In this document: one piece after another, positions 25,292 through 35,089 of the stretch | Layout of the letters: the number at the start of each line of letters is the position of its first letter | Position numbering within the stretch: position 1 is the first letter of the stretch | Assembly (NCBI GenBank): GCA_038124025.1 | Contig: JAYPBC010000001.1 | Coordinates: 62,001 to 126,000, forward strand | Source: UBA1275 sp038124025 | GTDB taxonomy: Bacteria; Bacteroidota; Rhodothermia; Balneolales; Balneolaceae | DNA: 64,000 nucleotides | Direction of reading: 5' to 3' | Program-made: the position numbers and the translations under genes | Notes under the pieces: model-generated | Told to the model about the DNA's origin: nothing | The model's input: only the letters and a program-made list of their open reading frames with translations | Database searches by the model: none

Positions 25292-27535
25292 ATGAGCATG
25301 GCAACCACCAAAGAAAAAATTATTTACACTTACACTGACGAAGCACCCGCCTTAGCTACACACTCATTTTTACCTATAGTAGAGGCCATAACCCGGGCAG
25401 CAAAGGTAGAACTTGAACTTCGTGACATCTCTTTAGCAGCAAGGGTTTTGTCTCAATTCCCTGAATTTCTCACAAAAGAACAAAAAGTAAGTGATGATTT
25501 ATTTGAGTTAGGAGAATTGGCAAAAACACCTGAGGCTAATATCATAAAGCTACCGAACATAAGCGCGTCAATCCCTCAGCTCATCGCAACCATAAAAGAA
25601 CTTCAAAAGGCTGGCTTTGCTCTGCCAGACTATCCGACCACTGCTAATACACCAAAAGAAATTGATATAAAAAATAGATACGATCGTGTAAAAGGTAGTG
25701 CGGTTAATCCGGTTTTAAGAGAAGGAAATTCCGACAGGCGAGCTCCAAAAGCCGTTAAAGAATACGCTCAGAATAATCCTCACAGTATGGGTGATTGGTC
25801 TCCAGATTCAAAAACTACTGTGGCCACCATGGACGGCCAAGATTTCGCTCATAATGAAAAATCAGTAACCGTATTAGAGGATGGTAATTTCAGGATAGAG
25901 CATATCAATGGGGACATGGAGGTTACGGTATTAAAATCCCGAACCCCTATTCAAAAGGGTGATATACTAGACGGTACTTTTTTGAGTGTAAAGGCTCTAA
26001 GAAGCTTTTTGAAGTCACAAATTGAAAAAGCAAAAGAACAAGATGTGCTGTTCTCAATTCACATGAAAGCCACCATGATGAAGGTTTCAGATCCTATCAT
26101 TTTCGGCCATGCTGTGGAGGTATTCTTCAGTGAAGTCTACGATCAATACTCTCACCTACTTGAAAAAATTAATTATAACTCTAACAATGGATTAGGAGAT
26201 TTATTTAATAATATAAACAAACTCCCCGAAACCGATCAAGCCACCCTTCAAGCAGCGATTGAAAAAGTCCTTGAGAATGGTCCTGAAGTAGCTATGGTAG
26301 ATTCTGATAATGGTATTACCAATCTTCATGTTCCAAGTGACGTAATTATTGATGCATCCATGCCTGCAATGATTCGTACATCTGGAAAGATGTGGGATAA
26401 GAATGGTGAAACAAAAGATACCTTAGCGGTTATTCCAGACAGTAGCTATGCATCGGTTTACCAGAAAACTATTGAGGACTGCAAACAGCATGGGGCTTTT
26501 AACCCGTCCACGATGGGTAGTGTGCCAAATGTTGGATTAATGGCCCAGAAGGCCGAAGAATATGGATCACATGACAAAACCTTCGAAGTTGAAGAGACTG
26601 GCACCATCCGTGTAGTAACTGATGATGGGCAGGTGATGATGGAACACCAAGTGGAAAAAGGAGATATTTGGAGAGCTTGTTTAGTAAAAGATGCCGCTAT
26701 CCAAAACTGGGTTCAGTTAGCCGTAAATCGATCTAAAGACTCGAATACACCGGCTGTATTCTGGTTAAATAAAGCTCGTGCACATGACCGCCAATTAATA
26801 AGTAAAGTAAACACTTATCTCAAAGAATATGACACGGCAAGTCTTGATCTACGCATATTATCACCAAGTGATGCTACCGTTTACACCTTAAAAAGAATCC
26901 GACAAGGTCTCGACACCATCTCAGTCACAGGTAATGTGCTACGGGATTATCTTACCGACCTCTTCCCTATTTTAGAATTAGGAACTAGCGCTAAAATGCT
27001 ATCTATTGTTCCCCTAATGAATGGTGGTGGTTTGTTTGAAACTGGTGCGGGTGGTTCTGCGCCAAAACACGTTCAACAATTCAAAAAAGAAAATTACTTA
27101 CGTTGGGACTCATTAGGTGAGTTTTTGGCATTAGCAGAGTCCTTAGCCCATTTAGCTAAAACCTTTTCAAATAAACGTGCAGCCATATTATCTGATGCGA
27201 TGCAAAAAGCAAATAGTACTTTTCTTCGTGAAAATAAGTCTCCAACCCGTAGATTAGGTGGCATAGACAATCGTGGAAGTCACTTTTATCTAGCTATGTA
27301 TTGGATCGAGGAATTGGCTCAACAACAAACCGACACGACACTTGCTTCGATGTTTGCTGAAATTCATAAAGAATTAAAGGAACATGAAAAGACTATTGTT
27401 TCTGAATTGATTGAAGTTCAAGGTCAAAAACAAGACATAACTGGGTACTATTTCATGGAAAAAAGCGTTTTAGATGTAGCTATGAGACCAAGTAGCACAT
27501 TTAATTCCATACTAGACAAAATTGAAATACAGTAA
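25292..27535 (+). CDS. icd: NADP-dependent isocitrate dehydrogenase, monomeric type
   Basis: Oxidative decarboxylation of isocitrate to 2-oxoglutarate with NADP in the TCA cycle. The 747-aa length and motifs identify the monomeric (IDH-II) class: KIIYTYTDEAPALATHSFLPI at the N-terminus (fifteen or more identical-type residues), ENPHSMG-like NNPHSMGDWS near 170, GSVPNVGLMAQKAEEYGSHDKTF near 410, and ETGAGGSAPKHVQQF near 590. The homodimeric IDH has a different architecture and half the length. The start ATG AGC ATG offers two in-frame ATGs; I keep the first. The leader is structured (see 25192 and 25241). Confidence 0.96.
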   Translation: MSMATTKEKIIYTYTDEAPALATHSFLPIVEAITRAAKVELELRDISLAARVLSQFPEFLTKEQKVSDDLFELGELAKTPEANIIKLPNISASIPQLIATIKELQKAGFALPDYPTTANTPKEIDIKNRYDRVKGSAVNPVLREGNSDRRAPKAVKEYAQNNPHSMGDWSPDSKTTVATMDGQDFAHNEKSVTVLEDGNFRIEHINGDMEVTVLKSRTPIQKGDILDGTFLSVKALRSFLKSQIEKAKEQDVLFSIHMKATMMKVSDPIIFGHAVEVFFSEVYDQYSHLLEKINYNSNNGLGDLFNNINKLPETDQATLQAAIEKVLENGPEVAMVDSDNGITNLHVPSDVIIDASMPAMIRTSGKMWDKNGETKDTLAVIPDSSYASVYQKTIEDCKQHGAFNPSTMGSVPNVGLMAQKAEEYGSHDKTFEVEETGTIRVVTDDGQVMMEHQVEKGDIWRACLVKDAAIQNWVQLAVNRSKDSNTPAVFWLNKARAHDRQLISKVNTYLKEYDTASLDLRILSPSDATVYTLKRIRQGLDTISVTGNVLRDYLTDLFPILELGTSAKMLSIVPLMNGGGLFETGAGGSAPKHVQQFKKENYLRWDSLGEFLALAESLAHLAKTFSNKRAAILSDAMQKANSTFLRENKSPTRRLGGIDNRGSHFYLAMYWIEELAQQQTDTTLASMFAEIHKELKEHEKTIVSELIEVQGQKQDITGYYFMEKSVLDVAMRPSSTFNSILDKIEIQ

Positions 27536-27563
27536 TAGTTTCTTAACAAAAACTGAGACAAAC

Positions 27564-29078
27564 ATGATTAAACCAAGTAGTAATATGGCCCAAAATAGAC
27601 GTATCACGCTACTTGATTTAGGTTCAAAATTACTGTTTGCCTTACTTTTGGGATTTATCTTTAGGGCTCAAGTAGAGGCTCAACCCATAGACTCCTATCG
27701 TTACTTAGCACAGAACAAAATCCAAAGAGGCTTTGATGTAGATTTTCAGTGGATTCAGGCAACAAAAGATTCATCCCTTTTAGCTGTCTTTTTATCCATA
27801 CCAAATCAACAACTAGCCTTTGAACGCCAATCCGATAGTAGTTATGCTGCCCGTTATGTGTTAAATCTAGAGATCTATAAAGGATTTTACGAGGATGAAA
27901 ATACAAGAGAATTGGTAGAGCGACTTGTCATTGGGGATACCATAGTTGTAAGTGAGTATGACAACACATTAGATCCAAATGAAACGAGTAAGGTGCTAAC
28001 AACATTGTATTTACCTGTGGATGAGTACACCATTCATATGGATTATAATTACTTAAAAGGCATACCAGCGGTCACTGGAGTAAAAATTGATTCAAAAAAA
28101 CTGGAACGCCTGAACCCCAATCGTAGGAAGGCTAGAGGTAATAACACTGAGGAACGTATTTTTAAGCAATATGTTCCTAAACAGATTTTGCGTGAAATTG
28201 GACTACAGCTATATCCACCCAACTCTGAGCACCCTCTCTATTTTTTCAACAATTCTAAAGGAGGCGCGAAGGCAGATATTAGCTTTTCAACACAACATGA
28301 CCGTACAGTTGTAACATGGGTTGGCTCAACAAACCAAATCAACTTTAGTGACGATTCCTACGTAGGAATTCCAACTTTTGCTATTGATTCACTGTCCAAT
28401 ATTGATCTTGTCATTTCAACAGCATCAAGTCCAGACAATGTAGTACGCTCGAGAACCGTAGATATAACTAATCTGCCCAAACTCACAGTAAGTCTACCAC
28501 TTAGTAATCAATTTATCGAGCATAGCCAAACCATTCAATCCGAATTTTATTTGATTGATCTGGAATCCAAAATGTTGGCTAATAAGTCGTACAAATTGGA
28601 GCTCCAATCTAAGAAAGCACGTATTGATTCATTCAATTTTCAGACCTTTTGGCAAGATATGCCTACGAGCCTTTTACAACTAGATGTAGCCATTGAAATG
28701 CTTCGATATATTATTCCAGAAGAAACTGTTGATGAGGTTTTAAAGAAAAAAAATGCAGAGAAACTGAGCTGGTTCAATTTGTTTTGGGATTCTAAAGATC
28801 CCATACCAACGACGGCAAAAAATGAATTAATGAGCGAATATTATCGCAGAATTGATTATTCCTTTGAGCATTTTTCCACGGCTAGTCAACCAGAAGGATA
28901 TGACTCTGACCAAGGTCAAATCTACATTAAAATTGGCCCTCCATCCCAAGTTATCCGTAGCTTTCCTACCAGTGGAAGGGTCATAGAAGAATGGATATAC
29001 CCAAATAGAAGTTTTGTTTTTACAGCTAGCTCAGGATTTGGTGATTTCACACTGGTCAATGCGTCGGAGGAGAATTAG
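27564..29078 (+). CDS. GWxTD-domain secreted protein
   Basis: An exported protein of about 504 aa with an N-terminal signal-like helix (LLFALLLGFIFRAQVEAQ). The C-terminal region (about 340-500) matches the GWxTD domain of Bacteroidota and Acidobacteriota: EYYRRIDYSFEHF, then the family motif in variant form (GYDSDQGQIYIKIGPPSQVI), then EEWIYP. The usual G-W-x-T-D is replaced by G-Y-D-S-D. Function is unknown in the family. I use the ATG at 27564 since the ORF start at 27522 lies inside icd and adds no family sequence. Confidence 0.82.
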   Translation: MIKPSSNMAQNRRITLLDLGSKLLFALLLGFIFRAQVEAQPIDSYRYLAQNKIQRGFDVDFQWIQATKDSSLLAVFLSIPNQQLAFERQSDSSYAARYVLNLEIYKGFYEDENTRELVERLVIGDTIVVSEYDNTLDPNETSKVLTTLYLPVDEYTIHMDYNYLKGIPAVTGVKIDSKKLERLNPNRRKARGNNTEERIFKQYVPKQILREIGLQLYPPNSEHPLYFFNNSKGGAKADISFSTQHDRTVVTWVGSTNQINFSDDSYVGIPTFAIDSLSNIDLVISTASSPDNVVRSRTVDITNLPKLTVSLPLSNQFIEHSQTIQSEFYLIDLESKMLANKSYKLELQSKKARIDSFNFQTFWQDMPTSLLQLDVAIEMLRYIIPEETVDEVLKKKNAEKLSWFNLFWDSKDPIPTTAKNELMSEYYRRIDYSFEHFSTASQPEGYDSDQGQIYIKIGPPSQVIRSFPTSGRVIEEWIYPNRSFVFTASSGFGDFTLVNASEEN

Positions 29079-29080
29079 AA

Positions 29081-30115
29081 TTGAGCCCTAAGCCCCGTTT
29101 AGCAGTCTCAATCGGCGATCCAAATGGTATTGGTCCAGAAGTCACTTTAAAAGCGCTAGCATCCCTCGATTTATCTCTGTCCACACCGGTGGTATTGTCT
29201 CCCCACCAACTTTTTCAGCAACTCTACAACGACCACCATAATGTTTTATGTACATCCAACGGTCAACAGCCCTCTATCAATTATATTTCAGACCATGAAC
29301 AAGTGATGGATGGAACCATTAATATTCTAGAGTCTTTTGGGTCTTGGGCTAATTTAGAATGGACTAACATTAACTACGGACAGAAAACTCCATTAGCTGG
29401 TGAAATAAGCATGCAATCGGTATTTGCAGGCATTCAACTCTGCCTAAATAAACATGCCTCTGCCCTAGTCACCGCTCCTATTTCGAAAGAAAGTATCCAG
29501 CTTGCTGGATATAAAGTACCGGGACATACGGAATATTTAATGGAACAAACAGGTGCAGAGGATGTGGTCATGATGCTTTCCGGTAGAGGATTGAATGTGT
29601 GCTTATTGACCACACATATACCCCTAAAATCGGTCATGAGCCATATAAATGAAGCCACTTTTCGTTCCAAAATTAAGATCATTTGCTCACATTTTGCTAC
29701 CTACAAACCTAACCGTGCCCCTAAAATTGCCCTTTTGGGCATTAATCCACATGCTGGAGATGGAGGAGTGCTTGGAGATGAGGAACAAAAGATTGTTAAA
29801 CCTGTACTAAAGTCATTTCGGGATAATCCAAACGTCGAATTAACAGGCCCTTTCCCAGCTGATGCTTTTTTTGGCAGAAAACAATTCTTAGAAGTTGATG
29901 TGGTTCTTGCTGCGTATCATGATCAAGGTTTAGCCCCTTTTAAATTATGGTCTATGGGCAAGGGGGTAAATTGCACCTTGGGATTACCCTTTATACGAAC
30001 CTCACCCGATCACGGGACGGCTTTTGATATCGCGGGAAAATGGATAGCGGAATATGATTCTATGTTAGAAGCCTATAAGGTTGCTTTAGCATACATATAT
30101 AGTCAAAATAAATAG
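29081..30115 (+). CDS. pdxA: 4-hydroxythreonine-4-phosphate dehydrogenase PdxA
   Basis: NAD-dependent step of the DXP-dependent pyridoxal phosphate pathway, 344 aa. Key features are GDPNGIGPEV (12-21), the metal His in VPGHTEYL (about 145-152), GINPHAGDGG (about 222-231) and AAYHDQGLAPFK (about 276-287), all containing family metal-binding His residues. The start is TTG at 29081, supported by a strong GGAGG ten bases upstream; no in-frame ATG lies nearby. It begins two bases after the GWxTD gene stop. Confidence 0.95.
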   Translation: MSPKPRLAVSIGDPNGIGPEVTLKALASLDLSLSTPVVLSPHQLFQQLYNDHHNVLCTSNGQQPSINYISDHEQVMDGTINILESFGSWANLEWTNINYGQKTPLAGEISMQSVFAGIQLCLNKHASALVTAPISKESIQLAGYKVPGHTEYLMEQTGAEDVVMMLSGRGLNVCLLTTHIPLKSVMSHINEATFRSKIKIICSHFATYKPNRAPKIALLGINPHAGDGGVLGDEEQKIVKPVLKSFRDNPNVELTGPFPADAFFGRKQFLEVDVVLAAYHDQGLAPFKLWSMGKGVNCTLGLPFIRTSPDHGTAFDIAGKWIAEYDSMLEAYKVALAYIYSQNK

Positions 30116-30122
30116 TACTAAA

Positions 30123-30899
30123 ATGATGCAAGGCAAACAAAAACAGCCTATCTATTCCAAATTGGCTCAAATCTACGATCATATAATGAACGATGTGGAC
30201 TATGCCTATTGGGCTGAGTACATAGATGAACTTTTGCATCTTCATCATCCAGAGCCTACTACAATTACTGAACTTTCTTGTGGAACAGCATCCTTGACCA
30301 TAGAATTGAATAAATTAGGTGATTATACCTTACAAGCTTGTGATGCTTCTCTTGATATGGTTCGTGTTGGAAGAAATAAACTAAATCGTATAGACAACAC
30401 AATACCTTGTTTTCAAGCCTCCTTTAATGATTTAACATCTGTAAAAAATCAGGATGCGCTCGTGAGTGTATTCGATAGTGTTAATTATCTATTGCAAGCT
30501 GAAGAAATAGAACGTTTTTTTCACGAGGCAAACAAATCCTTGGTCCAGAATGGGCTGTTAATTTTTGATTTTTCTACTCCCATAAATTCAATTGAAGCTG
30601 TTGAACATTTGAATGAGATTGAAGGTGACTTTCGCAACCTTTGGTATTACCGCACGAGTTCATTCGACCCAAAACTCAACATACATACCAACACGTTCAA
30701 GATTATTGACCGCAGTCTATCAGGCAGCCAAGCTTGGGTTGAAGAACATCAACAACGTGCATACGAACTTGAACAAATAAAGAAACTATTGAATAAAAGT
30801 CCCTTAAAACCTGTAGCTTTTTATGATGCATTTTCCTTTAATGAAGCAAGATCCAGATCAACCCGAATAACCGTTGTAGCTAGATGTCAGAATCAGTAG
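30123..30899 (+). CDS. Class I SAM-dependent methyltransferase
   Basis: A 258-aa Rossmann methyltransferase. The SAM motif is ELSCGTASLTIELNKLG (about residues 52-68), then QACDASLDMVRVGRNKL (motif II) and ALVSVFDSVNYLL (motif IV/V). The small-molecule methyltransferase profile does not indicate a substrate. The start has two ATGs in tandem (30123, 30126). It overlaps ftsE by 16 bases and follows pdxA by seven, so the three are one transcript. Confidence 0.82.
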   Translation: MMQGKQKQPIYSKLAQIYDHIMNDVDYAYWAEYIDELLHLHHPEPTTITELSCGTASLTIELNKLGDYTLQACDASLDMVRVGRNKLNRIDNTIPCFQASFNDLTSVKNQDALVSVFDSVNYLLQAEEIERFFHEANKSLVQNGLLIFDFSTPINSIEAVEHLNEIEGDFRNLWYYRTSSFDPKLNIHTNTFKIIDRSLSGSQAWVEEHQQRAYELEQIKKLLNKSPLKPVAFYDAFSFNEARSRSTRITVVARCQNQ

Positions 30900-31555
30900 T
30901 ACAGTTAAAAAATGTTTCGTTGAATTACGACCACAGAAGTATCCTTACCGATGCTAATTTCAACTTAGTGCAACAAGAATTTGTGTATTTAATTGGGCCC
31001 ACTGGAGTGGGTAAAAGTAGTTTTTTAAAGCTTTTATACCGTGATGTTGTTGCTCAATCAGGTGAAGTGATAGTGAATGGCTACCGGTTAAATGGTCTGA
31101 AAACCAAAAAAATACCCGAACTTAGAAGAAGTATGGGGATTGTTTTTCAAGATTTTCAATTGCTTATGGATCGAACCATATTCGATAATGTCGCATTTAG
31201 CTTGCATGTGACCGGGTATCCTAGCACAAAAATTCCGGCAAAAGTAAATGAACTACTCACACTTGTTGGTCTAAGTCATCGTTTTAAACAAATGCCGCAA
31301 GATCTTTCGGGTGGAGAGCAGCAAAGAGTCGTGATTGCACGTGCTTTGGCTAATGAACCTCGACTCCTACTGGCTGATGAGCCCACAGGCAATTTAGATC
31401 CTGAGGCCTCTAGTGAAATTATGGACATTCTACTTAGTATACATAAGAGAGGCACCGCTATTTTAATGGTTACTCATGACCACAGTCTAGTAAAAAAATA
31501 TCCTAGCCGGACTGTTCTACTAAAAGATCAAAAAATAAATGACTTAGTTATCTAA
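30884..31555 (+). CDS. ftsE: Cell-division ABC ATPase FtsE
   Basis: ATP-binding partner of FtsX, which activates cell-wall hydrolases at the septum; 223 aa. Walker A GPTGVGKSSF (about 39-48), Q-loop VFQDFQLLMDRTIFDN, the ABC signature LSGGEQQR (about 141-148), Walker B LLLADEPTGNLD and the H-loop VTHDHS are all present. FtsE-typical LLMDRTVxENV is seen. ftsX is not next to it; in relatives of this group ftsX lies elsewhere. LolD or MacB-type ATPases are alternatives but the FtsE match is better. Confidence 0.88.
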   Translation: MSESVVQLKNVSLNYDHRSILTDANFNLVQQEFVYLIGPTGVGKSSFLKLLYRDVVAQSGEVIVNGYRLNGLKTKKIPELRRSMGIVFQDFQLLMDRTIFDNVAFSLHVTGYPSTKIPAKVNELLTLVGLSHRFKQMPQDLSGGEQQRVVIARALANEPRLLLADEPTGNLDPEASSEIMDILLSIHKRGTAILMVTHDHSLVKKYPSRTVLLKDQKINDLVI

Positions 31556-31638
31556 TTCATACAAGTACATTTTGATTGATATAAGGTTGTTAAGCGATGC
31601 CTTTATATTATCACCCAAACTGTAGTGATAGTAGTATA

Positions 31639-31660
31639 TTTATAAAGACCGCATTATAAA
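31639..31660. repeat. Short inverted repeat upstream of queG
   Basis: TTTATAA-N8-TTATAAA, a 7-bp AT-only inverted repeat, lies 30 bases before the queG ATG in the 134-base gap after ftsE. It may form a weak hairpin or be an accident of AT-rich sequence. No other signal is evident in this gap. Confidence 0.2.
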
Positions 31661-31689
31661 GTCATAATATAGAGTGAACACAGTCAGAT

Positions 31690-32634
31690 ATGATTAACCA
31701 AGAACAAGAACGATGGACACAATTTATTCGAACTCAAGCGCTTGATTTGGGCTTTGATGCTATAGGATTTGCACAGGCAAGCTATTTGGAGGATGACGAT
31801 AGGCGCCTTAGTGAATGGCTGGAAAAAGGGCGGCACGGAACGATGACTTGGATGGAAAACAACCATGCTAAACGCGTCGATCCTCGTCTTCTTGTACCAG
31901 GCACACAAAGTGTTATTTCACTGTTGGTGAGTTATCATAAAAAAGATAATCCATCCTACCCAAAACAAGAGGTATCTTTTGCGAGATATGCTCAAGGACG
32001 AGATTATCATCGGGTCATTAAAAAAAAATTAAAACGTCTCTTTCACCTGATTAAAGAAGAAATCCCAATGACTGAAGGGCGTTATTTTGTGGATTCAGCC
32101 CCGGTTCTTGAACGAAGTTGGGCACAACGATCCGGACTTGGTTGGATTGGTAAAAATGGTAACCTTCTCAACAGAAAACTAGGTTCTTATTTTTTTATAG
32201 CGGATATGCTACTTACTATTCCACTGGTCTATGACCACCCTACTACCGATCATTGTGGCACATGCCGACGCTGCATTGACGCTTGTCCAACCGATGCCAT
32301 TTATGAACCTCATCAGGTGGATGGATCGAAGTGTATTTCTCATTGGAACATTGAACACGACGGGGATATACCACCATTTTTTAAGGAAAAAATGGGAAAT
32401 TGGATTTTTGGTTGTGATATCTGTCAGGAAGTGTGCCCCTGGAACACAAAAGCACTTTTGGGGCATTGGCCGGAGTTTCAACCCAAGGAAGATTGGGCCA
32501 TACTTAGCCCACAGGAGTGGACTCAGTTAAGTGAAGCAGAATACGAAGGTTTTTTCAATGGAACAGCAGTCCGGCGTGTGAAATACAACGACTTTTTACG
32601 AAACGCTAGCATTGTACATAACAACCATCAATAA
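31690..32634 (+). CDS. queG: Epoxyqueuosine reductase QueG
   Basis: Cobalamin- and Fe-S-dependent enzyme that reduces epoxyqueuosine to queuosine in tRNA, 314 aa. An N-terminal cobalamin-binding region has VDSAPVLERSWAQRSGLGWIG (about 137-157), including the catalytic-type Asp, followed by GKNGNLL. Two 4Fe-4S cysteine sets are CGTCRRCIDACP (about 188-199) and CDICQEVCPWN (about 242-252), with a further Cys in KCIS. A C-terminal HEAT-like tail found in some QueG proteins is absent. The 3' end overlaps the convergent sigma-factor gene by 7 bases. Confidence 0.95.
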   Translation: MINQEQERWTQFIRTQALDLGFDAIGFAQASYLEDDDRRLSEWLEKGRHGTMTWMENNHAKRVDPRLLVPGTQSVISLLVSYHKKDNPSYPKQEVSFARYAQGRDYHRVIKKKLKRLFHLIKEEIPMTEGRYFVDSAPVLERSWAQRSGLGWIGKNGNLLNRKLGSYFFIADMLLTIPLVYDHPTTDHCGTCRRCIDACPTDAIYEPHQVDGSKCISHWNIEHDGDIPPFFKEKMGNWIFGCDICQEVCPWNTKALLGHWPEFQPKEDWAILSPQEWTQLSEAEYEGFFNGTAVRRVKYNDFLRNASIVHNNHQ

Positions 32635-33248
32635 TCCTGTATAGTATCTTTCATATACTTATACAACAACTCTCTGGCTCTAAAAATATGAGCCTTCACC
32701 GTGCCCAGCGGTATATCCATTTCTTCGGCAATTTCTTGATAGCTTTTCTCTTCAATATGCCGCTTTAAGATGACTTCTCGATATTTTTCAGGTAGTTGAT
32801 CAATAGCCTCATGAACTTTATTCTTGCGTTCCCGCCTTATAATGGGTTCGTCGCTGTAATTACCTTCGTCAGTAAGCTGAATGGGTGGTTGCGAATCCTC
32901 AGCATCTTCGGCATGGATACTAAAGGTTTCAAGTTTTTTCTTTCTTAGATAATCAATCGTATGATTCGTAGCTATTCTATACAGCCAAGTAGAAAATGCA
33001 TAGTCATTTTTATAGTTTTTCAGACTCTTAAATGCCTTTAGAAATATGTCTTGGACCAAATCTTCCGCAAAATCTACATTCCGAATCATTTTGCGAACAT
33101 GAAAATAAAGAGGTTTTTTATATTTTTGGGTGAGATGATAATAGGCTTTCTCATCCCCCCTGACAGCCAATACAACCCACTTATCGTCTTGCAACGAGCT
33201 AGAAGAGGCATCTTGGCGTGAGGGATGTTCAGAAGGATGATTCGGCAT
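32628..33248 (-). CDS. ECF-type RNA polymerase sigma factor
   Basis: Group 4 sigma factor of 206 aa with regions 2 and 4 only. Region 2 has AEDLVQDIFLKAFKSLKNY and FSTWLYRIATNHTIDYLRKK (about 65-110). Region 4 has LPEKYREVILKRHIEEKSYQEIAEEMDIPLGTVKAHIFRARELL (written here as separate signatures LPEKYREV and MDIPLGTVKAHIFRAR, about 150-190). No anti-sigma gene is adjacent. It is last in the tatA-gatA-prmA-ppx group, five bases after ppx. Confidence 0.9.
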   Translation of the reverse strand: MPNHPSEHPSRQDASSSSLQDDKWVVLAVRGDEKAYYHLTQKYKKPLYFHVRKMIRNVDFAEDLVQDIFLKAFKSLKNYKNDYAFSTWLYRIATNHTIDYLRKKKLETFSIHAEDAEDSQPPIQLTDEGNYSDEPIIRRERKNKVHEAIDQLPEKYREVILKRHIEEKSYQEIAEEMDIPLGTVKAHIFRARELLYKYMKDTIQDY

Positions 33249-33253
33249 AGTCT

Positions 33254-34165
33254 CTAACTTAGTAGTATACCATGTCTTATGCCACCACTTGACACTACGA
33301 ATTCTTCCCCTCCTGCGAATCGAAGTACCCCTTGCAATATGAGCAATCCAGCCAAAAATATATCTACTCTACCCTTCATAACTTCGGGATGTAATGAACG
33401 CAGTTGTTTTTGGGTATGTAAACTAAACAACTCAATACTCTTTGCTAATGTATCGTTGTTTATCCGGACATTATTGACTCGGGCAGCGTTGTAGGGAAAC
33501 AGTTTCTGGTCCATAGCCGCTAATGAGGTGGCTGTACCTGAAACAGCCACTATCTGTGTATCAGAGGGAACAATCAGTGGTACTTTTTTTAGTGAGGCGT
33601 CTATGAATCGCGCGCATTCTCCGATTTCTTTTTCAAACGGAGGATCATGCAGTAGATAACGCTCGTTAAATCGAACACATCCCATATCAATTGAAATACC
33701 ATTTAGCATGCTTGTTGAGTTACCTATAGCGAGCTCCGTGCTACCTCCACCAATATCAATAACCAAAATAGAATCGGCTTTTACTTTTGTTTGACTTATG
33801 GCTCCTAAGTAGGTGAATTTTGCCTCCTCTTCCCCGCTTAATAAACGAACTTGGAAACCAACCGTTTCCTCTACTAATCGCAAAAATTCATGCTTATTTG
33901 CGGCATCTCGAACAGCGCTGGTTGCAGTAACCACTGTTTTTGTGAGAACATGGTCACCATACTTTTTTATTATACCTACATACTCAGTTAACGTTATGAG
34001 TACTTTATCCATACTTTCCTTCGTAAGAAACCCGTTTGAATCTACATTAGCTCCTAACCTAGGTAACCGCTGAACTTCCTCGATGACACCTAAGCCATGT
34101 TCTGTTTGCTCTGCAATGAGTAATAAAACAGAATTTGTACCTATATCAATTGATGCTTTATACAA
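33254..34165 (-). CDS. Exopolyphosphatase / Ppx-GppA phosphatase
   Basis: Degrades polyphosphate or (p)ppGpp-related pppGpp; 303 aa, the length of the short Ppx/GppA type without the C-terminal HD-like domain. ATPase-fold phosphate motifs are IDIGTNSVLLLIAE (about 6-19), ATSAVRDAANK (about 82-92) and VIDIGGGSTELAIG (about 134-147). The start is TTG behind AGGA at seven bases; no ATG is available nearby. Ppx versus GppA cannot be separated from sequence alone. Confidence 0.9.
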   Translation of the reverse strand: MYKASIDIGTNSVLLLIAEQTEHGLGVIEEVQRLPRLGANVDSNGFLTKESMDKVLITLTEYVGIIKKYGDHVLTKTVVTATSAVRDAANKHEFLRLVEETVGFQVRLLSGEEEAKFTYLGAISQTKVKADSILVIDIGGGSTELAIGNSTSMLNGISIDMGCVRFNERYLLHDPPFEKEIGECARFIDASLKKVPLIVPSDTQIVAVSGTATSLAAMDQKLFPYNAARVNNVRINNDTLAKSIELFSLHTQKQLRSLHPEVMKGRVDIFLAGLLILQGVLRFAGGEEFVVSSGGIRHGILLS

Positions 34166-34237
34166 TGGTTATTCCTATAAAATAGAGGCGTATTTAATTA
34201 GCTAAGCTAAACTAACATACGAAGTAAGAAATTGAAT

Positions 34238-35080
34238 TTAGTTAACAACCGGCTTTAACCAAAGGGCTGACCACTCTTGAGCTTCATTTTGTTCAAGTAT
34301 AGTAAACTCTCCTTTAATTACTTGATCCTTAAATAAGGGAATATCTATTCTGAGCAAACCGGATATAAGTAGGCTACCTTCTTTCTTTAGGTACTTTTTA
34401 AACTCAGGTAGTAATTCTCTAAGGGCAAGGGTATTAATATTCGCCAAAATTATATCAAATTTTTGATTCGGTTGAACTTGCTCTATGCTTCCATGATACG
34501 TTTTGAAATTATGTACATTATTTCGCTCAATATTTTCCGCAACATTGTCAACACTCCATGGATCTATATCAAAACCCTCTATCGAACACGCACCTAGTTT
34601 ACTCGCTGCTATACCTAGGATACCCGTACCAGTGCCTGCATCTAAGACCTGATCATTTTTTTTAACAGCTGATGGCAACCAAGAAAGTAACAATCTAGTT
34701 GTTTCATGTGTCCCTGTACCAAAGGCCATTTTAGGGTCAATCATGATTGGTATGGTGTTCATTGGAATGACTTTTTTGTTCCAACTAGGATATACATAAA
34801 ATGGTTCTATCAGCTGAGGCTGAATACTTTTTTCCCAATCCGCATTCCAATTTCGTTGCTCTATTTTTTGTTCAGCTACAATAGACACGTCTGAAATTGT
34901 TATTAGATATTCCCTTACCTTTTCATGATTCTCAGTCCAAAGGCTAAAATCTATGTACGCTTTCAGCAGTTTTTCTGTTTCATCGAAGCCTGAAAAGCCC
35001 AACTCATTGAGCTCGGCAATAAGTACTGCTGGGTCCGAATTTTTTAGCTCAAGTTGAAGCTCTAAAAAGGCTTGATTCAT
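34238..35080 (-). CDS. prmA: Ribosomal protein L11 methyltransferase PrmA
   Basis: Trimethylates L11; 280 aa, the usual size. An N-terminal domain contacts L11, and the C-terminal Rossmann domain has DPKMAFGTGTHETTRLLLSW (about 112-131), SAM motif VLDAGTGTGILGIAA and the NIL-ANINTLALRELLPEF signature. AFGTGTHETT is specific to PrmA-type enzymes. It sits nine bases after gatA in the same operon. Confidence 0.94.
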   Translation of the reverse strand: MNQAFLELQLELKNSDPAVLIAELNELGFSGFDETEKLLKAYIDFSLWTENHEKVREYLITISDVSIVAEQKIEQRNWNADWEKSIQPQLIEPFYVYPSWNKKVIPMNTIPIMIDPKMAFGTGTHETTRLLLSWLPSAVKKNDQVLDAGTGTGILGIAASKLGACSIEGFDIDPWSVDNVAENIERNNVHNFKTYHGSIEQVQPNQKFDIILANINTLALRELLPEFKKYLKKEGSLLISGLLRIDIPLFKDQVIKGEFTILEQNEAQEWSALWLKPVVN

Positions 35081-35089
35081 GAATATTCT

